Below, piece after piece: positions 1-8,951 of a stretch of 64,000 nt of DNA. This DNA is from Streptomyces sp. AC555_RSS877 (GTDB lineage Bacteria; Actinomycetota; Actinomycetes; Streptomycetales; Streptomycetaceae): the NCBI RefSeq assembly GCF_019049245.1, contig NZ_JAGMUK010000182.1, positions 122,142 through 186,141 on the forward strand, in the 5' to 3' direction. The position numbers and the translations under genes were made by a program. The notes below the pieces were generated by a model. That model was not told where the DNA came from. It saw only the letters and a program-made list of their open reading frames with translations, and did not search any database. How positions within the stretch are numbered: the first letter of the stretch is position 1; each line of letters opens with the position of its first letter.

Positions 1-302
1 GCCGCAAGGCGGAGGCGGGGCGGGCAGGTGGCGCAACCCTGCCGCAGCAGCGGCAGACAGAAACGAGAGACCGTCCTCAAGCCGAAGCCCTCACGCTTTG
101 GTGACGAGACGGACCTTCCGGGCAGAAAAGCCCGGAACGCTGAGAACCGCTGAGGTTCTGAGCAACGGCGCACTGGCGCTGTCGCTACACATGAACATCG
201 AACACGACACACCGCCGACCCCTCCCGAACTCGTGTACAGATGCTTTCGGTTCTCGAGTTCTGGCTCACTTTCCGTGGAGGCTGACTGAGTGTGATGTCA
301 GT

Positions 303-332
303 GGTGTGTGGTGGGATGGTGTGTGGTGGGAT
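303..332. repeat. Two-copy tandem repeat, 15-bp unit
   Basis: The 15-bp unit GGTGTGTGGTGGGAT occurs twice in perfect tandem (303-317 and 318-332), about 40 bases before the first credible gene. Bases 1-373 otherwise hold no gene that I recognise. The repeat could be slippage debris or lie in the leader of the next gene. Confidence 0.8.
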
Positions 333-373
333 GGCCGGACTTTGCTGCCATGACCTGCTGGGAGTCCATCTTG

Positions 374-649
374 ATGCCCGTGTACTCGTCTCTGACTCAC
401 GCCCTGGCCGAGGCTTTGGTCGATGTCCTGTGGTTCGTCGAGGGCAGTGAAGAGGAGCAGATGGATCCGGACGACGCCGTCAAGGTCTTGGAGGGTGTCG
501 CCCACCTGGTCAGCAAGCTGTCGGGCGACCAGCGGAACGAGTTGATCGAACTGCTTGGAACCATGGCCGAAGCCGAGTCCGACCCGGCACGGCGCGAGTT
601 CTTGGAAGGGTTCCCAGAAGGCTTCGGGCTCATTGAAGATGGGATCTGA
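374..649 (+). CDS. Small conserved hypothetical protein (91 aa)
   Basis: The product is a small, acidic, probably all-helical cytoplasmic protein. I do not recognise a named family. The residue pattern is typical of a real protein: it is rich in Glu, Asp and Leu in amphipathic spacing and free of the Arg/Pro runs that mark shadow frames here. The chosen ATG at 374 begins MPVYSS and has GGGAG about ten bases upstream; the longer frame from 308 starts in the tandem repeat and has no ribosome binding site. It stands alone, about 100 bases from the convergent end of the next gene. No function is assigned. Confidence 0.6.
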   Translation: MPVYSSLTHALAEALVDVLWFVEGSEEEQMDPDDAVKVLEGVAHLVSKLSGDQRNELIELLGTMAEAESDPARREFLEGFPEGFGLIEDGI

Positions 650-749
650 CCTGTGCTTTACGAGTAGAAGGCAGGGAGAAGGACGAGCACTGATGACCGA
701 GCTGCCCATGGCTGTGTGGAGACGCCATTGAGGGCTCGGGGTGCCGCGC

Positions 750-2081
750 TCAGGCCGACCTGATCGGCCGGGCCGCCGCGTCCGGTCGTGCGAGGTGGGC
801 GGTGAACCATTCACAGGCGAGCTCCGCGACGGTGTCCAGAGCACCCGGCTCGGTGAAGAGGTGGGTGGCGCCGGGGACCACGGCGATTCGGTGCTCGCAG
901 TGCATCCAGTCGGCCGCGAGCCGGTTGAGGCTGAGCACCCGCGTGTCGAGTCCGCCGACGATCAGCAACGTCGGAGCCCGGACGTGTGCGAGTGCGGCCG
1001 GACGGGCCAGGTCCGGACGGCCCCCGCGGGAGACGATGGCGCGGATGTCGTCTCCCGCGGCTGCCTCCAGGGCGGCGCCCGCACCCGTGCTGGCTCCGAA
1101 GTAGCCCACGGGCAGGGCGGTTTCCCGGCGCAGCCATTGGGCGACGGCCTGCAGTCGTCGGGCCAGCAGGATGATGTCGAAGACGTTGTGGCGGTCGCGT
1201 GCCTCGTCCTCGGTGAGCAGATCCAGCAGCAGCGTGCCCAGACTCCTGCGGTTGAGGACTGCGGCGACATGCTGGTTGCGCGGGCTGTGCCGGCTGCTCC
1301 CGCTGCCGTGGGCGAACGCCACCACCGCTTGTGCCGTGGCGGGTACCACGAGTCGTGCGGCCAGCCGTACCGGCCCGGCGGGGACCTCCACCTCGTCGAC
1401 GGTCAACGGGCGCTCCGGTCGTCGTGGGCTGTCGGGCGACGAGCCGGAATGGCCGGCCTCGGCCAGCAGCGCGGCCACCTCCGTGTCACTGGTCTGTGAG
1501 AAGTCGCGGTACCAGGCCCCGACGGACCCCAGATGACGCGATGCCTGCAGACAGAAGACCTGGTCCGCTGTTTCGCGCAGGCGCGGCACGGTCGTTTCCG
1601 CCCCGACGGGGACGGCGAGGACGACCTCGCCCGCCCCACGAGCGCGGGCCACCCGGCAGGCGGCCTCGGCCGTGGCACCGGTGGCCAGCCCGTCGTCCAC
1701 CACCACAGCGGTGCGGCCGGCCAGGGGCAGGGGTGGGCGGTCGGCGCGATACCGGCGCACTCTCCGCTCCAGCTCGGCACGTTCGGAGCGCTCGACGTCT
1801 TCCTGCTCGATGGGGCTGAGCCCGCTCTCGCGGAGGACGTCCTGGTTGATCACGCGGAGGCCCTCCTCGCCGATCGCACCGAATCCAAGCTCCGGCTGCC
1901 ACGGCACGCCCAGCTTGCGCACCACGAGCACGTCCATGGGCGCGCCGAGCACGCGGGCCACTTCGTACGCGACCGGGACCCCGCCTCGGGGCAGTCCGAG
2001 CACCACGGCATCCGTGCCCCGCAGGTGCTGCAGGCGACGGGCCAGATGACGCCCGGCGTCCGTGCGGTCTTCGTAGCGCAT
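750..2081 (-). CDS. Phosphoribosyltransferase / dienelactone-hydrolase-like fusion protein
   Basis: This 443-residue protein joins two enzyme domains. Residues about 1-215 are a type I phosphoribosyltransferase: the PRPP-binding loop is seen at 126-137 (VVVDDGLATGAT) and an N-terminal LGLPRGG motif at 28-34. Residues about 230-430 are an alpha/beta hydrolase of the dienelactone hydrolase type, with an AHGSGSS oxyanion segment near 257, nucleophile Ser331 in GASTG, Asp379 and His407. The ATG at 2081 is preceded by GAGGAGG at good spacing, so I use it rather than the upstream in-frame ATGs. Such fusions are known in actinobacteria, often in stress regulons, but the substrate is unknown. Both active sites look intact. 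Confidence 0.85.
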   Translation of the reverse strand: MRYEDRTDAGRHLARRLQHLRGTDAVVLGLPRGGVPVAYEVARVLGAPMDVLVVRKLGVPWQPELGFGAIGEEGLRVINQDVLRESGLSPIEQEDVERSERAELERRVRRYRADRPPLPLAGRTAVVVDDGLATGATAEAACRVARARGAGEVVLAVPVGAETTVPRLRETADQVFCLQASRHLGSVGAWYRDFSQTSDTEVAALLAEAGHSGSSPDSPRRPERPLTVDEVEVPAGPVRLAARLVVPATAQAVVAFAHGSGSSRHSPRNQHVAAVLNRRSLGTLLLDLLTEDEARDRHNVFDIILLARRLQAVAQWLRRETALPVGYFGASTGAGAALEAAAGDDIRAIVSRGGRPDLARPAALAHVRAPTLLIVGGLDTRVLSLNRLAADWMHCEHRIAVVPGATHLFTEPGALDTVAELACEWFTAHLARPDAAARPIRSA

Positions 2082-2180
2082 GCGCCACCTCCTCATGCGC
2101 GGCGGCAGCAAGCCGCCTCACTGTTCATTGCACCGCGCCCGCAGCCCGCTCGCTCGCGAAGGGCCGGGCGGCCCGTCGCG

Positions 2181-2762
2181 TCAGCCGGTCGTCTGGTTCC
2201 ACCGCGGGCCGACCTGCTCCCACTCCTTGGCCCACCGGGCGAGGCGACGCCGGTCGAGTTCCCACCGGAAGAGGGCGCCGGCGCCGAAGGCGAGGCCGGA
2301 CAGGGCTGCGGCTGCCGCGAAGCCGAAGAGCGCCGACTCCACGGCGGCCTCCGTCGGCCCAGTCGGCTCGGTGGTGAGCGCACCGCGGGGGTCCAGCCAG
2401 ACGGTGACCGTCGATCCGGAGTGGAGACCGGTGCCCACCAAGGTCCGTCCGGTGCGGGTGGCGCCGTCGTCAGCCGTCCAGCTGACCTTCGCCAGGGCCC
2501 GGTCGGTGCCCCTGGCCGCCGACCGGGTCTGCGGAACATCGGTGAGCAGCACAGCTGCGACAGAGTGCCGATCTGCGCGCTCCCGTGCGAGCACCTCGTG
2601 GGCGGCGTGCGCCGTCACCAGCCCGGCGATCGCCCCGCCCACCACGACGACCGTCCACATCACCAGCACGATCCAGGCTTCGACCACGTCGTCGTGCCGG
2701 CGCACCGGATTGCTGCGCCATCGCCACAACCGACTCTTCGTACCCCTGCTGCCATCGGGCAT
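2181..2762 (-). CDS. Two-helix membrane protein, Rv1733c-like family
   Basis: The 193-residue protein has a basic N-terminus, a first transmembrane helix at about residues 28-52 (AWIVLVMWTVVVVGG), an extracytoplasmic domain of about 90 residues containing GSTVTVWLDPRG, a second helix near 140-165 and a basic C-terminal tail. This layout matches the Rv1733c-like membrane proteins common in Streptomyces, whose biochemical role is unknown. The ATG at 2762 has GGAGG nine bases upstream. It lies about 100 bases upstream of the fusion gene on the same strand, so co-transcription is possible. The family call rests on topology and recalled similarity. Confidence 0.7.
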   Translation of the reverse strand: MPDGSRGTKSRLWRWRSNPVRRHDDVVEAWIVLVMWTVVVVGGAIAGLVTAHAAHEVLARERADRHSVAAVLLTDVPQTRSAARGTDRALAKVSWTADDGATRTGRTLVGTGLHSGSTVTVWLDPRGALTTEPTGPTEAAVESALFGFAAAAALSGLAFGAGALFRWELDRRRLARWAKEWEQVGPRWNQTTG

Positions 2763-2873
2763 GGTCGACACCTCCTCGACCTCGTGCCCCTTCGACGGTC
2801 GCAGCATCAGGGGACCCAGGACAAGGGCTGATGAGGCGGCGTACGGGGGCCGACCGGCCCCAACCACAGGTGA

Positions 2874-3278
2874 TCGCGGTCGGCCCGGCGCTCGTCGAGC
2901 GCAAGGGCGCCGGTCACCCGATACCCTCGCCGATGGCGTGGCGAGGCAATCTCCGGCGCCTACAGCCGCTACTGCCTGGATGAGCTCCGCGCGATCCTGC
3001 AGCACGGGCAAGAACCCGTCTACCACGTCGGCAAGCTCTGCAACCTGGCGGCCGCCGAGGCCGCGCGCCGGCTCCACGAGGAGACCGGGCTGGACTGCGC
3101 CGTCGCACTGGTCTCCCAGTCCGGCCAGGGCCTGACCGACCCGTGGCAGGCGATCGTGCAGACCTCCGGCCCCAACCCAACCGACGCCGGAGGCGTCCGG
3201 CGAGTGATCGCCGCCGTGGTGGAGGACTTGGGCATGCTGCGCGAGCAGCTGCTGAACGGAAGGCTGGCCACCGCATGA
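2874..3278 (+). pseudogene. 5'-truncated remnant of an unidentified gene
   Basis: An open frame after the TGA at 2871 has convincing coding character (for example ISGAYSRYCLDELRAILQ and HEETGLDCAVALVSQSG) down to the TGA at 3276. It has no start codon with a ribosome binding site in frame. Its stop overlaps the ATG of the next fragment (ATGA), so the two were probably a translationally coupled operon. I do not recognise the family. Confidence 0.45.
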
Positions 3279-3463
3279 CCGGCGACGTCACCGGGCGGTT
3301 CGCGCCCTGCCTCAACCCGGCCACCGTCTCCGGCCTCCCGCTGGAGCAGTTCCTCGCCCTGGCCGCGGGCGCCGGATTCCCCACGCACGCGCCTCGGCCC
3401 AGACCAACTTCGCGCCTACTCACCCGTCCGTCAGCGGACCGCAACCCGACCAAAGCTGCGTGA
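3275..3463 (+). pseudogene. N-terminal stub of a sugar phosphate isomerase/epimerase-like TIM barrel
   Basis: The first 36 or so residues from the ATG at 3275 include LNPATVSGLPLEQFLALAAG, which resembles the first strand and helix of xylose-isomerase-like TIM barrels. After about position 3380 the frame turns into Arg/Pro/Thr-rich noise and ends at 3463, so only the amino end survives. It is coupled by an ATGA overlap to the preceding remnant. Confidence 0.4.
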
Positions 3464-3692
3464 CGAGCCAACAAGCAGCCGATCGCTCACCTGTTGTCGC
3501 AGCCAGCAAGATCAAGTAGAGTCCCCGACGTGAACACCGGACCGGCGCTACGCCACGCACAGATTGGCAACCCGGTGGAGGGCTGATCGCACAGCGGGTG
3601 CGGCGAAGGCACCCCAGTTCGGCACGTGGACCCCCAGTGCTCTTGCACTACGAGTCCGTTTTTTCGTGTCGAACAATAGCGAGGTCAACCGA

Positions 3693-4067
3693 ATGCCGGC
3701 CACCTTCAACCACACCATTATCGCCGCCAAAGACCGCAGCGAGTCGGCTCAGTTCTTCCGCGAGCTCTTGGAGCTTTCGGAAGCGCCGTCCTGGGGCCCG
3801 TTCACCAACATTCAGCTCACCGACGGCGTGCTTCTTCAGTTCGCCGAGCCGCCGGTGGAGATCCAGATGCAGCACTACGCGTTCCTGCTCGACGACGAGC
3901 TGTTCGATCGGGCATACCAGCGACTGTGCGATCGCGGCATCGAGCACTGGGCCGATCCGCAGATGCAGCGCTCGGGCGAGATCAACACCGAGCACGGCGG
4001 TCGCGGCGTGTACTTCAAGGACCCCGCCGGTCACGCGATTGAGCTGATCACCCGCCCGTACCTGTAA
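3693..4067 (+). CDS. VOC (glyoxalase/bleomycin-resistance) family protein
   Basis: The 124-residue protein has the two-module vicinal-oxygen-chelate fold. An N-terminal FNHTIIAAKDRSESAQFFRE segment supplies the first metal-ligand position (His6). The C-terminal GVYFKDPAGHAIELITRP is the standard last strand, with Glu in IELI as the usual final ligand. The ATG at 3693 has GAGG eight bases upstream. The substrate cannot be told; family members include glyoxalases, dioxygenases and antibiotic-sequestering proteins. A strong hairpin follows immediately, so the gene looks monocistronic. Confidence 0.85.
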   Translation: MPATFNHTIIAAKDRSESAQFFRELLELSEAPSWGPFTNIQLTDGVLLQFAEPPVEIQMQHYAFLLDDELFDRAYQRLCDRGIEHWADPQMQRSGEINTEHGGRGVYFKDPAGHAIELITRPYL

Positions 4068-4076
4068 CCGAGGCAG

Positions 4077-4115
4077 TGCCTGGTCGGGCACCCAAAACGC
4101 GGGCCCGACCAGGCA
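4077..4115 (+). terminator. Strong hairpin terminator after the VOC gene
   Basis: A perfect 13-bp stem, TGCCTGGTCGGGC at 4077-4089 pairing with 4103-4115, encloses a 13-base loop. It begins nine bases after the VOC stop codon and fits an intrinsic terminator of the U-tract-poor kind common in Streptomyces. Confidence 0.75.
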
Positions 4116-4395
4116 ACCAATCGCCGAAACCCCCTGCTGCCCCGGAGCACTACGGCGATCGTGCAAGTCGCCCCCGCCATCCATGCCGCCGACATGAGAC
4201 AGCGCTCCGTTTACCCGGTCAACGGTGCGAGTCTGACCATTGGCTCATTTGTGGCCGGTCAGGGCGAGGTCGCGGCTCTGGCGCCACGCGTCGCGCACAG
4301 CAAGGCACCGATCGTCAGTCGAAAGAGGGTTCCATTTACGCCGGATGGCGGGTGAAGGTCACATTCCGCGAAGATCTTGCACGGAGGTGCCCGGG

Positions 4396-4946
4396 ATGGA
4401 GAACAACGCGCCCGCCCGCCGAGGCCCCCCAGGCCCCCAGACCGCTGAGGGGCAGCTGACGAGCCGCCAGTCGGACATCGTCCGCTACATCACGCAGACG
4501 GTCGACCGGCAGGGCTACCCGCCCTCGATGCGGGAGATCGGAAGAGCCGTGGACCTCGCCAGTACATCTTCTCGGTGGCCTACCAACCGATGGCCCTGGA
4601 GAGCAAAGGTGTGCTCTACCGCGACCCGCACCGTCCCCGCGCCTATCGGGTGCGGCCCTCGTGGGCGCCCGACGTCGGTGGCAGGAGCGAGGCGCCGGTC
4701 GACGTGCCGCTCGTCGGGCGAATCGCTGCCGGCGCGCCCCTGCTCGCCGAGGAGATGATCGAGGACGTTTTCTCCCTGCCTCGCCAAGTCGTGGGCGATG
4801 GCGACCTGTTCGCCCTGACGGTCTCCGGCGACAGCATGGTCGACGCGGCGATCTGCGACGGTGACATCGTGACCGTCAGGCGGCAGGACAGCGCCGACCA
4901 CGGCGGCATCGTCGCTTCTAGCGGGGGCAACCGTCGTGCAGCGTGA
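4396..4946 (+). pseudogene. lexA: Frameshifted, 3'-truncated lexA
   Basis: LexA is the SOS repressor: an N-terminal winged helix joined to a self-cleaving S24 peptidase domain. The DNA-binding part ([30 protein letters not shown]) runs in one frame from the ATG at 4396, which has GGAGGTG upstream. Near 4570 an apparent duplicated CT (TCTTCT) shifts the frame. The rest continues in another frame with [11 protein letters not shown], the Ala-Gly cleavage site in VGRIAAG and the nucleophile Ser in SGDSM. The gene then breaks off near 4915, before the catalytic Lys region. It cannot make a working repressor as read. It lies just upstream of the first IS5 fragment. Confidence 0.8.
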
Positions 4947-5065
4947 TCCGATGAGAATCGGTGCAGTTCAGCAGCAGTGCGAAGGACGTTACCGCGTGCA
5001 ACAGGTGTGGCGCTATCACTCGATTAGGTAAGGGATGCACTGCCCCATAGGGGCCGCATCTCAGT

Positions 5066-5340
5066 GGACGTCAAGTCCGATCTTCCTCGGTTCGTGATCG
5101 CTCGATCGAGGTACTGATCGTCGGGCAGACCACCTGCTGGGCATGTGCATGCCGAGATGCGGCCATGGAGCGAGAGCCGTACCCCAGCGACTTAGCGGAC
5201 GAGTAGTGGGCGTTGATCGAGCCGATGATCACGGCCTGGGAAACAGGCCCGGGTGGCACGGTCAGCGACCGGAGATCCCGGATCCTGCGATCTGCGGGAG
5301 ATCGTGAACGCGATCTTCTACCAGAACCGGACGGGTTGCC
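5066..5340 (+). mobile_element. IS5-family element, left-end fragment (copy 1)
   Basis: These 275 bases match 11011-11285 almost base for base, starting with the palindromic GGACGTCAAGTCC and including the start of the transposase (MEREPYPSDLADE). Within the copy a TAG replaces a Gln codon (ADEQW in copy 2) and two compensating one-base indels are visible. Homology stops abruptly at 5340/5341, so the rest of the element was lost. It lies in the same orientation as copy 2, about 5.9 kb away. Confidence 0.9.
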
Positions 5341-5724
5341 TCGACGGCGGCCGTCTCACGCTCCTCCACGAAGCAGGAGACCGCCGCTCAACACCCTGTT
5401 TTCCTCGTGCAGCGGCCGGGCGCCCATGCCAACCCCGATGTGATCCGGGTGCGTGACGTCCTCCGGAGCGCCGCCCACGACCGGCAGGCGAACCGGACCC
5501 GATTCCGCGGCACAGGAGTGCGCATTTTTGGCTTGCGGCTCACGGCGCCGTCATGCGCTCACCGCTCACTGGCCTCAGGCGGCCGACCGATCCGCTTCAT
5601 GCCAATCCGTTCCATGCCCCAGGTAGTGCGGTGTCCGAACGTTCCCTCGGCGGACAGCTGTGGGTGGTCCATGGGGTCGCGGTGGAACTTCGACCAGAAC
5701 GAGCCGGGACTGGAGCAGCGCGGG
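5341..5724. other. Non-coding stretch, nothing recognised
   Basis: Between the IS fragment and the 3' end of the LacI gene all six frames are low-quality. I see no convincing gene, RNA or repeat. Confidence 0.5.
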
Positions 5725-6759
5725 TCAGGAGCGGCAAGGTGCCCTCGTGGTGCTTCGTATGACGAGGTGTGGTGTGACGACGACTTCTCGTTCGTCGTCC
5801 GCCGCCCCACCCTCCAGCCGGGCGACGGCCCGGCTCACGGCCCGGCGCGCCAGCTGGCGGGCTTCTTGCCCGACCGTGGTGAGTTGGACGTGGGCGAGGC
5901 GGGCGAGGTGGCTGTCGTCGAAGCCGACGACCGAGATCTCGTCGGGCACAGGGATACGGGCGCGCAGGAAGGTGTCGAGGACGCCGATTGCGCAGTGGTC
6001 GTTGAAGGCGAGGACAGCGGTGGGGCGGGCAGCCTCGGCGAGGAGTGTTCGTGCGGCTGCCGCGCCGTGGTCCTCGGTCAGCCCGCCCGGCACGAGGCGG
6101 ACGCGGTCGGTGAGGCCGTGGTGCTTCATGGCCGACTTGTAGCCGCGGCGCCGGTCGGCCGCGCCCGGCGCCCTGCCCCCGTCGATGTGGACGATGTCGC
6201 GATGGCCCAGTGCCACAAGGTGGTCCACCGCCTGGCGGGCGCCCTCGTCGTCGGCCGCGCGGACGACGTCGACGCCCTCGGCGAGCGGACGCAGCCGGCG
6301 GGCCACGGAGACGACGGGTAGCTGCGCCGCGAGTTCTGCCAGCCGGGCCGCCGGGGCATGGGGGCTGAGCAGGATCAACGCCTCGCAGCGGTCGTCGAGC
6401 AGCGTCTCCACCGCATCCTGTTCGCTGCGGCTCGCGGCAACGGCGCTGAGCGCGATCTGATAGCCGGCCGCCCCCGCCGCGGCGTAGAGCGCCTCAACCA
6501 TGTCGGCGTGGAAGGGCTGTCGCAGGTCGAACTGCACTCCCACCAGGTGCGAGCGGCTGCTGCGCAGGAGGCGGGCCCTGCTGTCCGGCCGGTAGCCGAT
6601 CTCCTGCGCGGCCCGCAGCACCCGCTCGCGACTTGCCGCGCTGGGCCCCTTGGCACCGCGCATGACCATGGAAGCAAGCGGCACGGAGACACCTGCCCGC
6701 GCCGCGAGGTCGCTGAGTGTCGGCCGCTTTCCGTCCGGGACGGCAGAGCGCGATGGCAC
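5725..6759 (-). CDS. LacI-family transcriptional regulator (block 1)
   Basis: The 344-residue regulator has an N-terminal LacI helix-turn-helix (PTLSDLAARAGVSVPLASMV, about residues 14-33), the hinge-region motif RERVLRAAQEIGYRPD and a periplasmic-binding-protein-like effector domain ending near VVGFDDSHLARL and TTVGQEARQLARRAV. I use the GTG at 6759, which has AGGAAGG six bases upstream and gives a length matching the paralogue at 24893-25924. It is divergent from the isomerase at 6941. The intergenic space holds a repeated 13-mer that is a good operator candidate, so it probably represses the block until an inositol-like sugar binds. The effector is inferred from the neighbouring genes. Confidence 0.88.
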   Translation of the reverse strand: MPSRSAVPDGKRPTLSDLAARAGVSVPLASMVMRGAKGPSAASRERVLRAAQEIGYRPDSRARLLRSSRSHLVGVQFDLRQPFHADMVEALYAAAGAAGYQIALSAVAASRSEQDAVETLLDDRCEALILLSPHAPAARLAELAAQLPVVSVARRLRPLAEGVDVVRAADDEGARQAVDHLVALGHRDIVHIDGGRAPGAADRRRGYKSAMKHHGLTDRVRLVPGGLTEDHGAAAARTLLAEAARPTAVLAFNDHCAIGVLDTFLRARIPVPDEISVVGFDDSHLARLAHVQLTTVGQEARQLARRAVSRAVARLEGGAADDEREVVVTPHLVIRSTTRAPCRS

Positions 6760-6841
6760 CGTCGGCCTTCCTGATCGAGGGTCTTCTCCGAGGTGATCGT
6801 AGACCGAGCCCAGCAGGACACACACTGGTCACGGTTGTTAC

Positions 6842-6930
6842 AACGTTATAAGTCGAATGTCCGCACAAACCCTTGACAGGCTGCCCGGCGCCTGGCGTAC
6901 TGCTCCTGTTCTCTTAGAACGTTATAAGTC
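6842..6930 (+). promoter_or_regulatory. Promoter with two LacI-type operator candidates
   Basis: The 13-mer AACGTTATAAGTC occurs twice, at 6842-6854 and 6918-6930, each with a palindromic AACGTT core. A TTGACA hexamer at 6873-6878 fits a -35 box; the -10 is poorly defined around 6896-6901. The second copy ends ten bases before the start codon at 6941. The spacing would let one LacI tetramer bind both sites and control both divergent genes. Confidence 0.65.
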
Positions 6931-6940
6931 TGGAGCTGCG

Positions 6941-7723
6941 ATGTACACGTTGGCGGTCTGTGCCGAGATGGTCTACCGCGACCTGCCGATCGAGGAGCGG
7001 GCCCGGCGCATCCACGAGGCCGGCTTCCAGGTGGAGATCTGGGACTGGACCCGGCACGACCTGAACGCACTGGCCCAGACCCCCGCCGAGTTCTCCTCGA
7101 TGACCGGCTACATTCGCGGCACTTTGACCGACCCGGACGGCGCAGCCGAACTCCTGCGCACAGCCGAGGAGTCGATCAAGGCGGCCGAGCATCTCGGCTG
7201 CCCCCGGCTCAACCTGCATGGCACCGGCCTGGACGGCGAGGGCCTGCCCGTGGTGCCGGTGACCGGCGAGGCCACCGGCGAGATGTGGATCACCGCCCAC
7301 CGCACGCTCACCCGTCTGGCCGAACTGGGTGAGAGCGCGGGCGTCACCTTCACCTTGGAGAACCTCAACACCGCCGTCGACCACCCCGGTGTCCCGTTCG
7401 CCACGGCCGCCGACGCCTTCTCCCTGGTTGCGGCAGTTGATCGGCCCGGTCTGCGGATGAATCTGGACCTGTACCACGCCCAGATCGGCGAGGGAAACCT
7501 CATCGAGCTCGTCCGCCGCGCGCATGGCGCGGGGCTGATCGGAGAGATCCAGGTCGCCGACGTGCCCGGCCGCCGTGAACCCGGCACCGGAGAGATCAAT
7601 TATCCGGCCGTCGCCCGCGCTCTTACCGACCTCGGTTACGACGGCACGGTCGCCCTGGAGGCATGGCCCTCCGGCGACAGTCACACCGCCATGGAGCGGT
7701 TCCGTGCCGCGTTCGCCCTCTGA
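6941..7723 (+). CDS. Hydroxypyruvate isomerase-like TIM-barrel protein
   Basis: The 260-residue protein belongs to the xylose-isomerase-like TIM-barrel superfamily. The C-terminal signature EIQVADVPGRREPGTGEINY is characteristic of the hydroxypyruvate isomerase group, and metal-binding acidic residues appear in TLENLNT and MNLDLYH. Known members interconvert hydroxypyruvate and tartronate semialdehyde or act as keto-inositol or keto-sugar isomerases. The ATG at 6941 has GGAG five bases upstream; the longer frame runs back through the operator. As first gene of an operon with a sugar-binding lipoprotein and a dehydrogenase it probably acts in polyol breakdown. Confidence 0.8.
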   Translation: MYTLAVCAEMVYRDLPIEERARRIHEAGFQVEIWDWTRHDLNALAQTPAEFSSMTGYIRGTLTDPDGAAELLRTAEESIKAAEHLGCPRLNLHGTGLDGEGLPVVPVTGEATGEMWITAHRTLTRLAELGESAGVTFTLENLNTAVDHPGVPFATAADAFSLVAAVDRPGLRMNLDLYHAQIGEGNLIELVRRAHGAGLIGEIQVADVPGRREPGTGEINYPAVARALTDLGYDGTVALEAWPSGDSHTAMERFRAAFAL

Positions 7724-7837
7724 TCCCGACCCCCGCAGAGCCGGCCACCCAATAGCTCCCGCCCGACCCACAACGGGATGTGTGGCGTCCCGCCGTTGGA
7801 TCACCCTTCCCGCAAGTCAGCACAGTGAGGTGCCGAA

Positions 7838-8857
7838 ATGAACCGCTCGCTCCCCTCCCGCTCCCGCAGATTCACCATCCTGGTGGCCATGGCCGCCAGC
7901 GCAGTCCTCACGGTCGCCGGCTGCACCAGCAGCTCGGGCGGCAAGAAGTCGGAGGAGAGCGCCGGTGGCGTCTCCGCAGGCAAGGCCACCACGCCTCGCA
8001 TGACGGTCGCGATGATCACCCACGCGGTCCCCGGTGACACGTTCTGGGACACCATCCGCAAGGGCGCCCAGGCCGCAGCCGCGAAGGACAACATCAAGCT
8101 GCTCTACTCCTCCGACCCGAACGGGGGCAACCAGGCCAACCTGGTGCAGAACGCGATCGACCAGAAGGTCGACGGCATCGCAGTCACCCTCGCCAAGCCC
8201 GATGCCATGAAGGGCACCGTGGCCAAGGCGGTGCAGGCCGGTATCCCCGTGGTCGGCTTCAACTCCGGTGTGGACGACTGGAAGAAGCAGGGCCTGCTCC
8301 AGTACTTCGGACAGGACGAGACCGTCGCGGGCGAGGCGGTCGGCAAGAAGCTGAGTTCCCTCGGCGCCAAGAAGGTCGCCTGTGTCATCCAGGAACAGGG
8401 CCAGGTCGCCCTCGAGGCACGCTGCGCTGGCGTCAAGAAGGGCTTCTCGGGCACGACGGAAAACCTGTTCGTCAACGGCGCCGACATGCCGTCCGTGAAG
8501 TCGACCGTCACCGCCAAGCTCAAGCAGGACCCCTCCATCGACTACGTCGTCACCCTCGCCGCCCCGGTCGCGCTGACCGCCACGCAGGCGGTGTCCGACG
8601 GCGGCAGCGAGGCCAAGGTCGCCACCTTCGACCTCAACAAGCAACTCGTGAAGGCGATCCAGGGCGGCAGCATCGAGTTCGCCGTCGACCAGCAGCCTTA
8701 TCTGCAGGGCTACCTGGCGGTCGACTCCCTCTGGCTCTACAAGAACAACGGCAACTACAGCGGCGGTGGCGTGGCGCCCGTGCTGACTGGCCCGGCCTTC
8801 GTCGACAAGTCCAACGTCGCAACCGTCGCCACGTTCGCCGCCAAGGGAACACGGTGA
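7838..8857 (+). CDS. Sugar ABC transporter substrate-binding lipoprotein (RbsB type), block 1
   Basis: The 339-residue protein starts with a basic signal peptide and a lipobox, TVAGC, so it should be anchored outside the membrane through Cys29. The mature part is a type I periplasmic binding protein, with [20 protein letters not shown] at the first strand-helix, [18 protein letters not shown] and a C-terminal [18 protein letters not shown]. It is roughly 80 percent identical by eye to the protein at 31177-32181. The upstream string CAGCACAGTGAGGTGC is also shared. No ABC ATPase or permease follows; the next gene is a dehydrogenase. An inositol or pentose/hexose ligand is likely but unproved. 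Confidence 0.9.
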   Translation: MNRSLPSRSRRFTILVAMAASAVLTVAGCTSSSGGKKSEESAGGVSAGKATTPRMTVAMITHAVPGDTFWDTIRKGAQAAAAKDNIKLLYSSDPNGGNQANLVQNAIDQKVDGIAVTLAKPDAMKGTVAKAVQAGIPVVGFNSGVDDWKKQGLLQYFGQDETVAGEAVGKKLSSLGAKKVACVIQEQGQVALEARCAGVKKGFSGTTENLFVNGADMPSVKSTVTAKLKQDPSIDYVVTLAAPVALTATQAVSDGGSEAKVATFDLNKQLVKAIQGGSIEFAVDQQPYLQGYLAVDSLWLYKNNGNYSGGGVAPVLTGPAFVDKSNVATVATFAAKGTR

Positions 8858-8951
8858 CGCGTACGACCCGGGTCACGGCCGGACCCGTGTGGGTTCGGCC
8901 GGCCCTCTGCTGACCGTCACCGCCATCGCCCCCCTCAAGTCAAGGAACCAC

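Noticed and set aside
98-289. 63-codon frame at the start of the window
   Set aside because: There is no ribosome binding site and no conserved-looking segment; composition does not separate it from noise.
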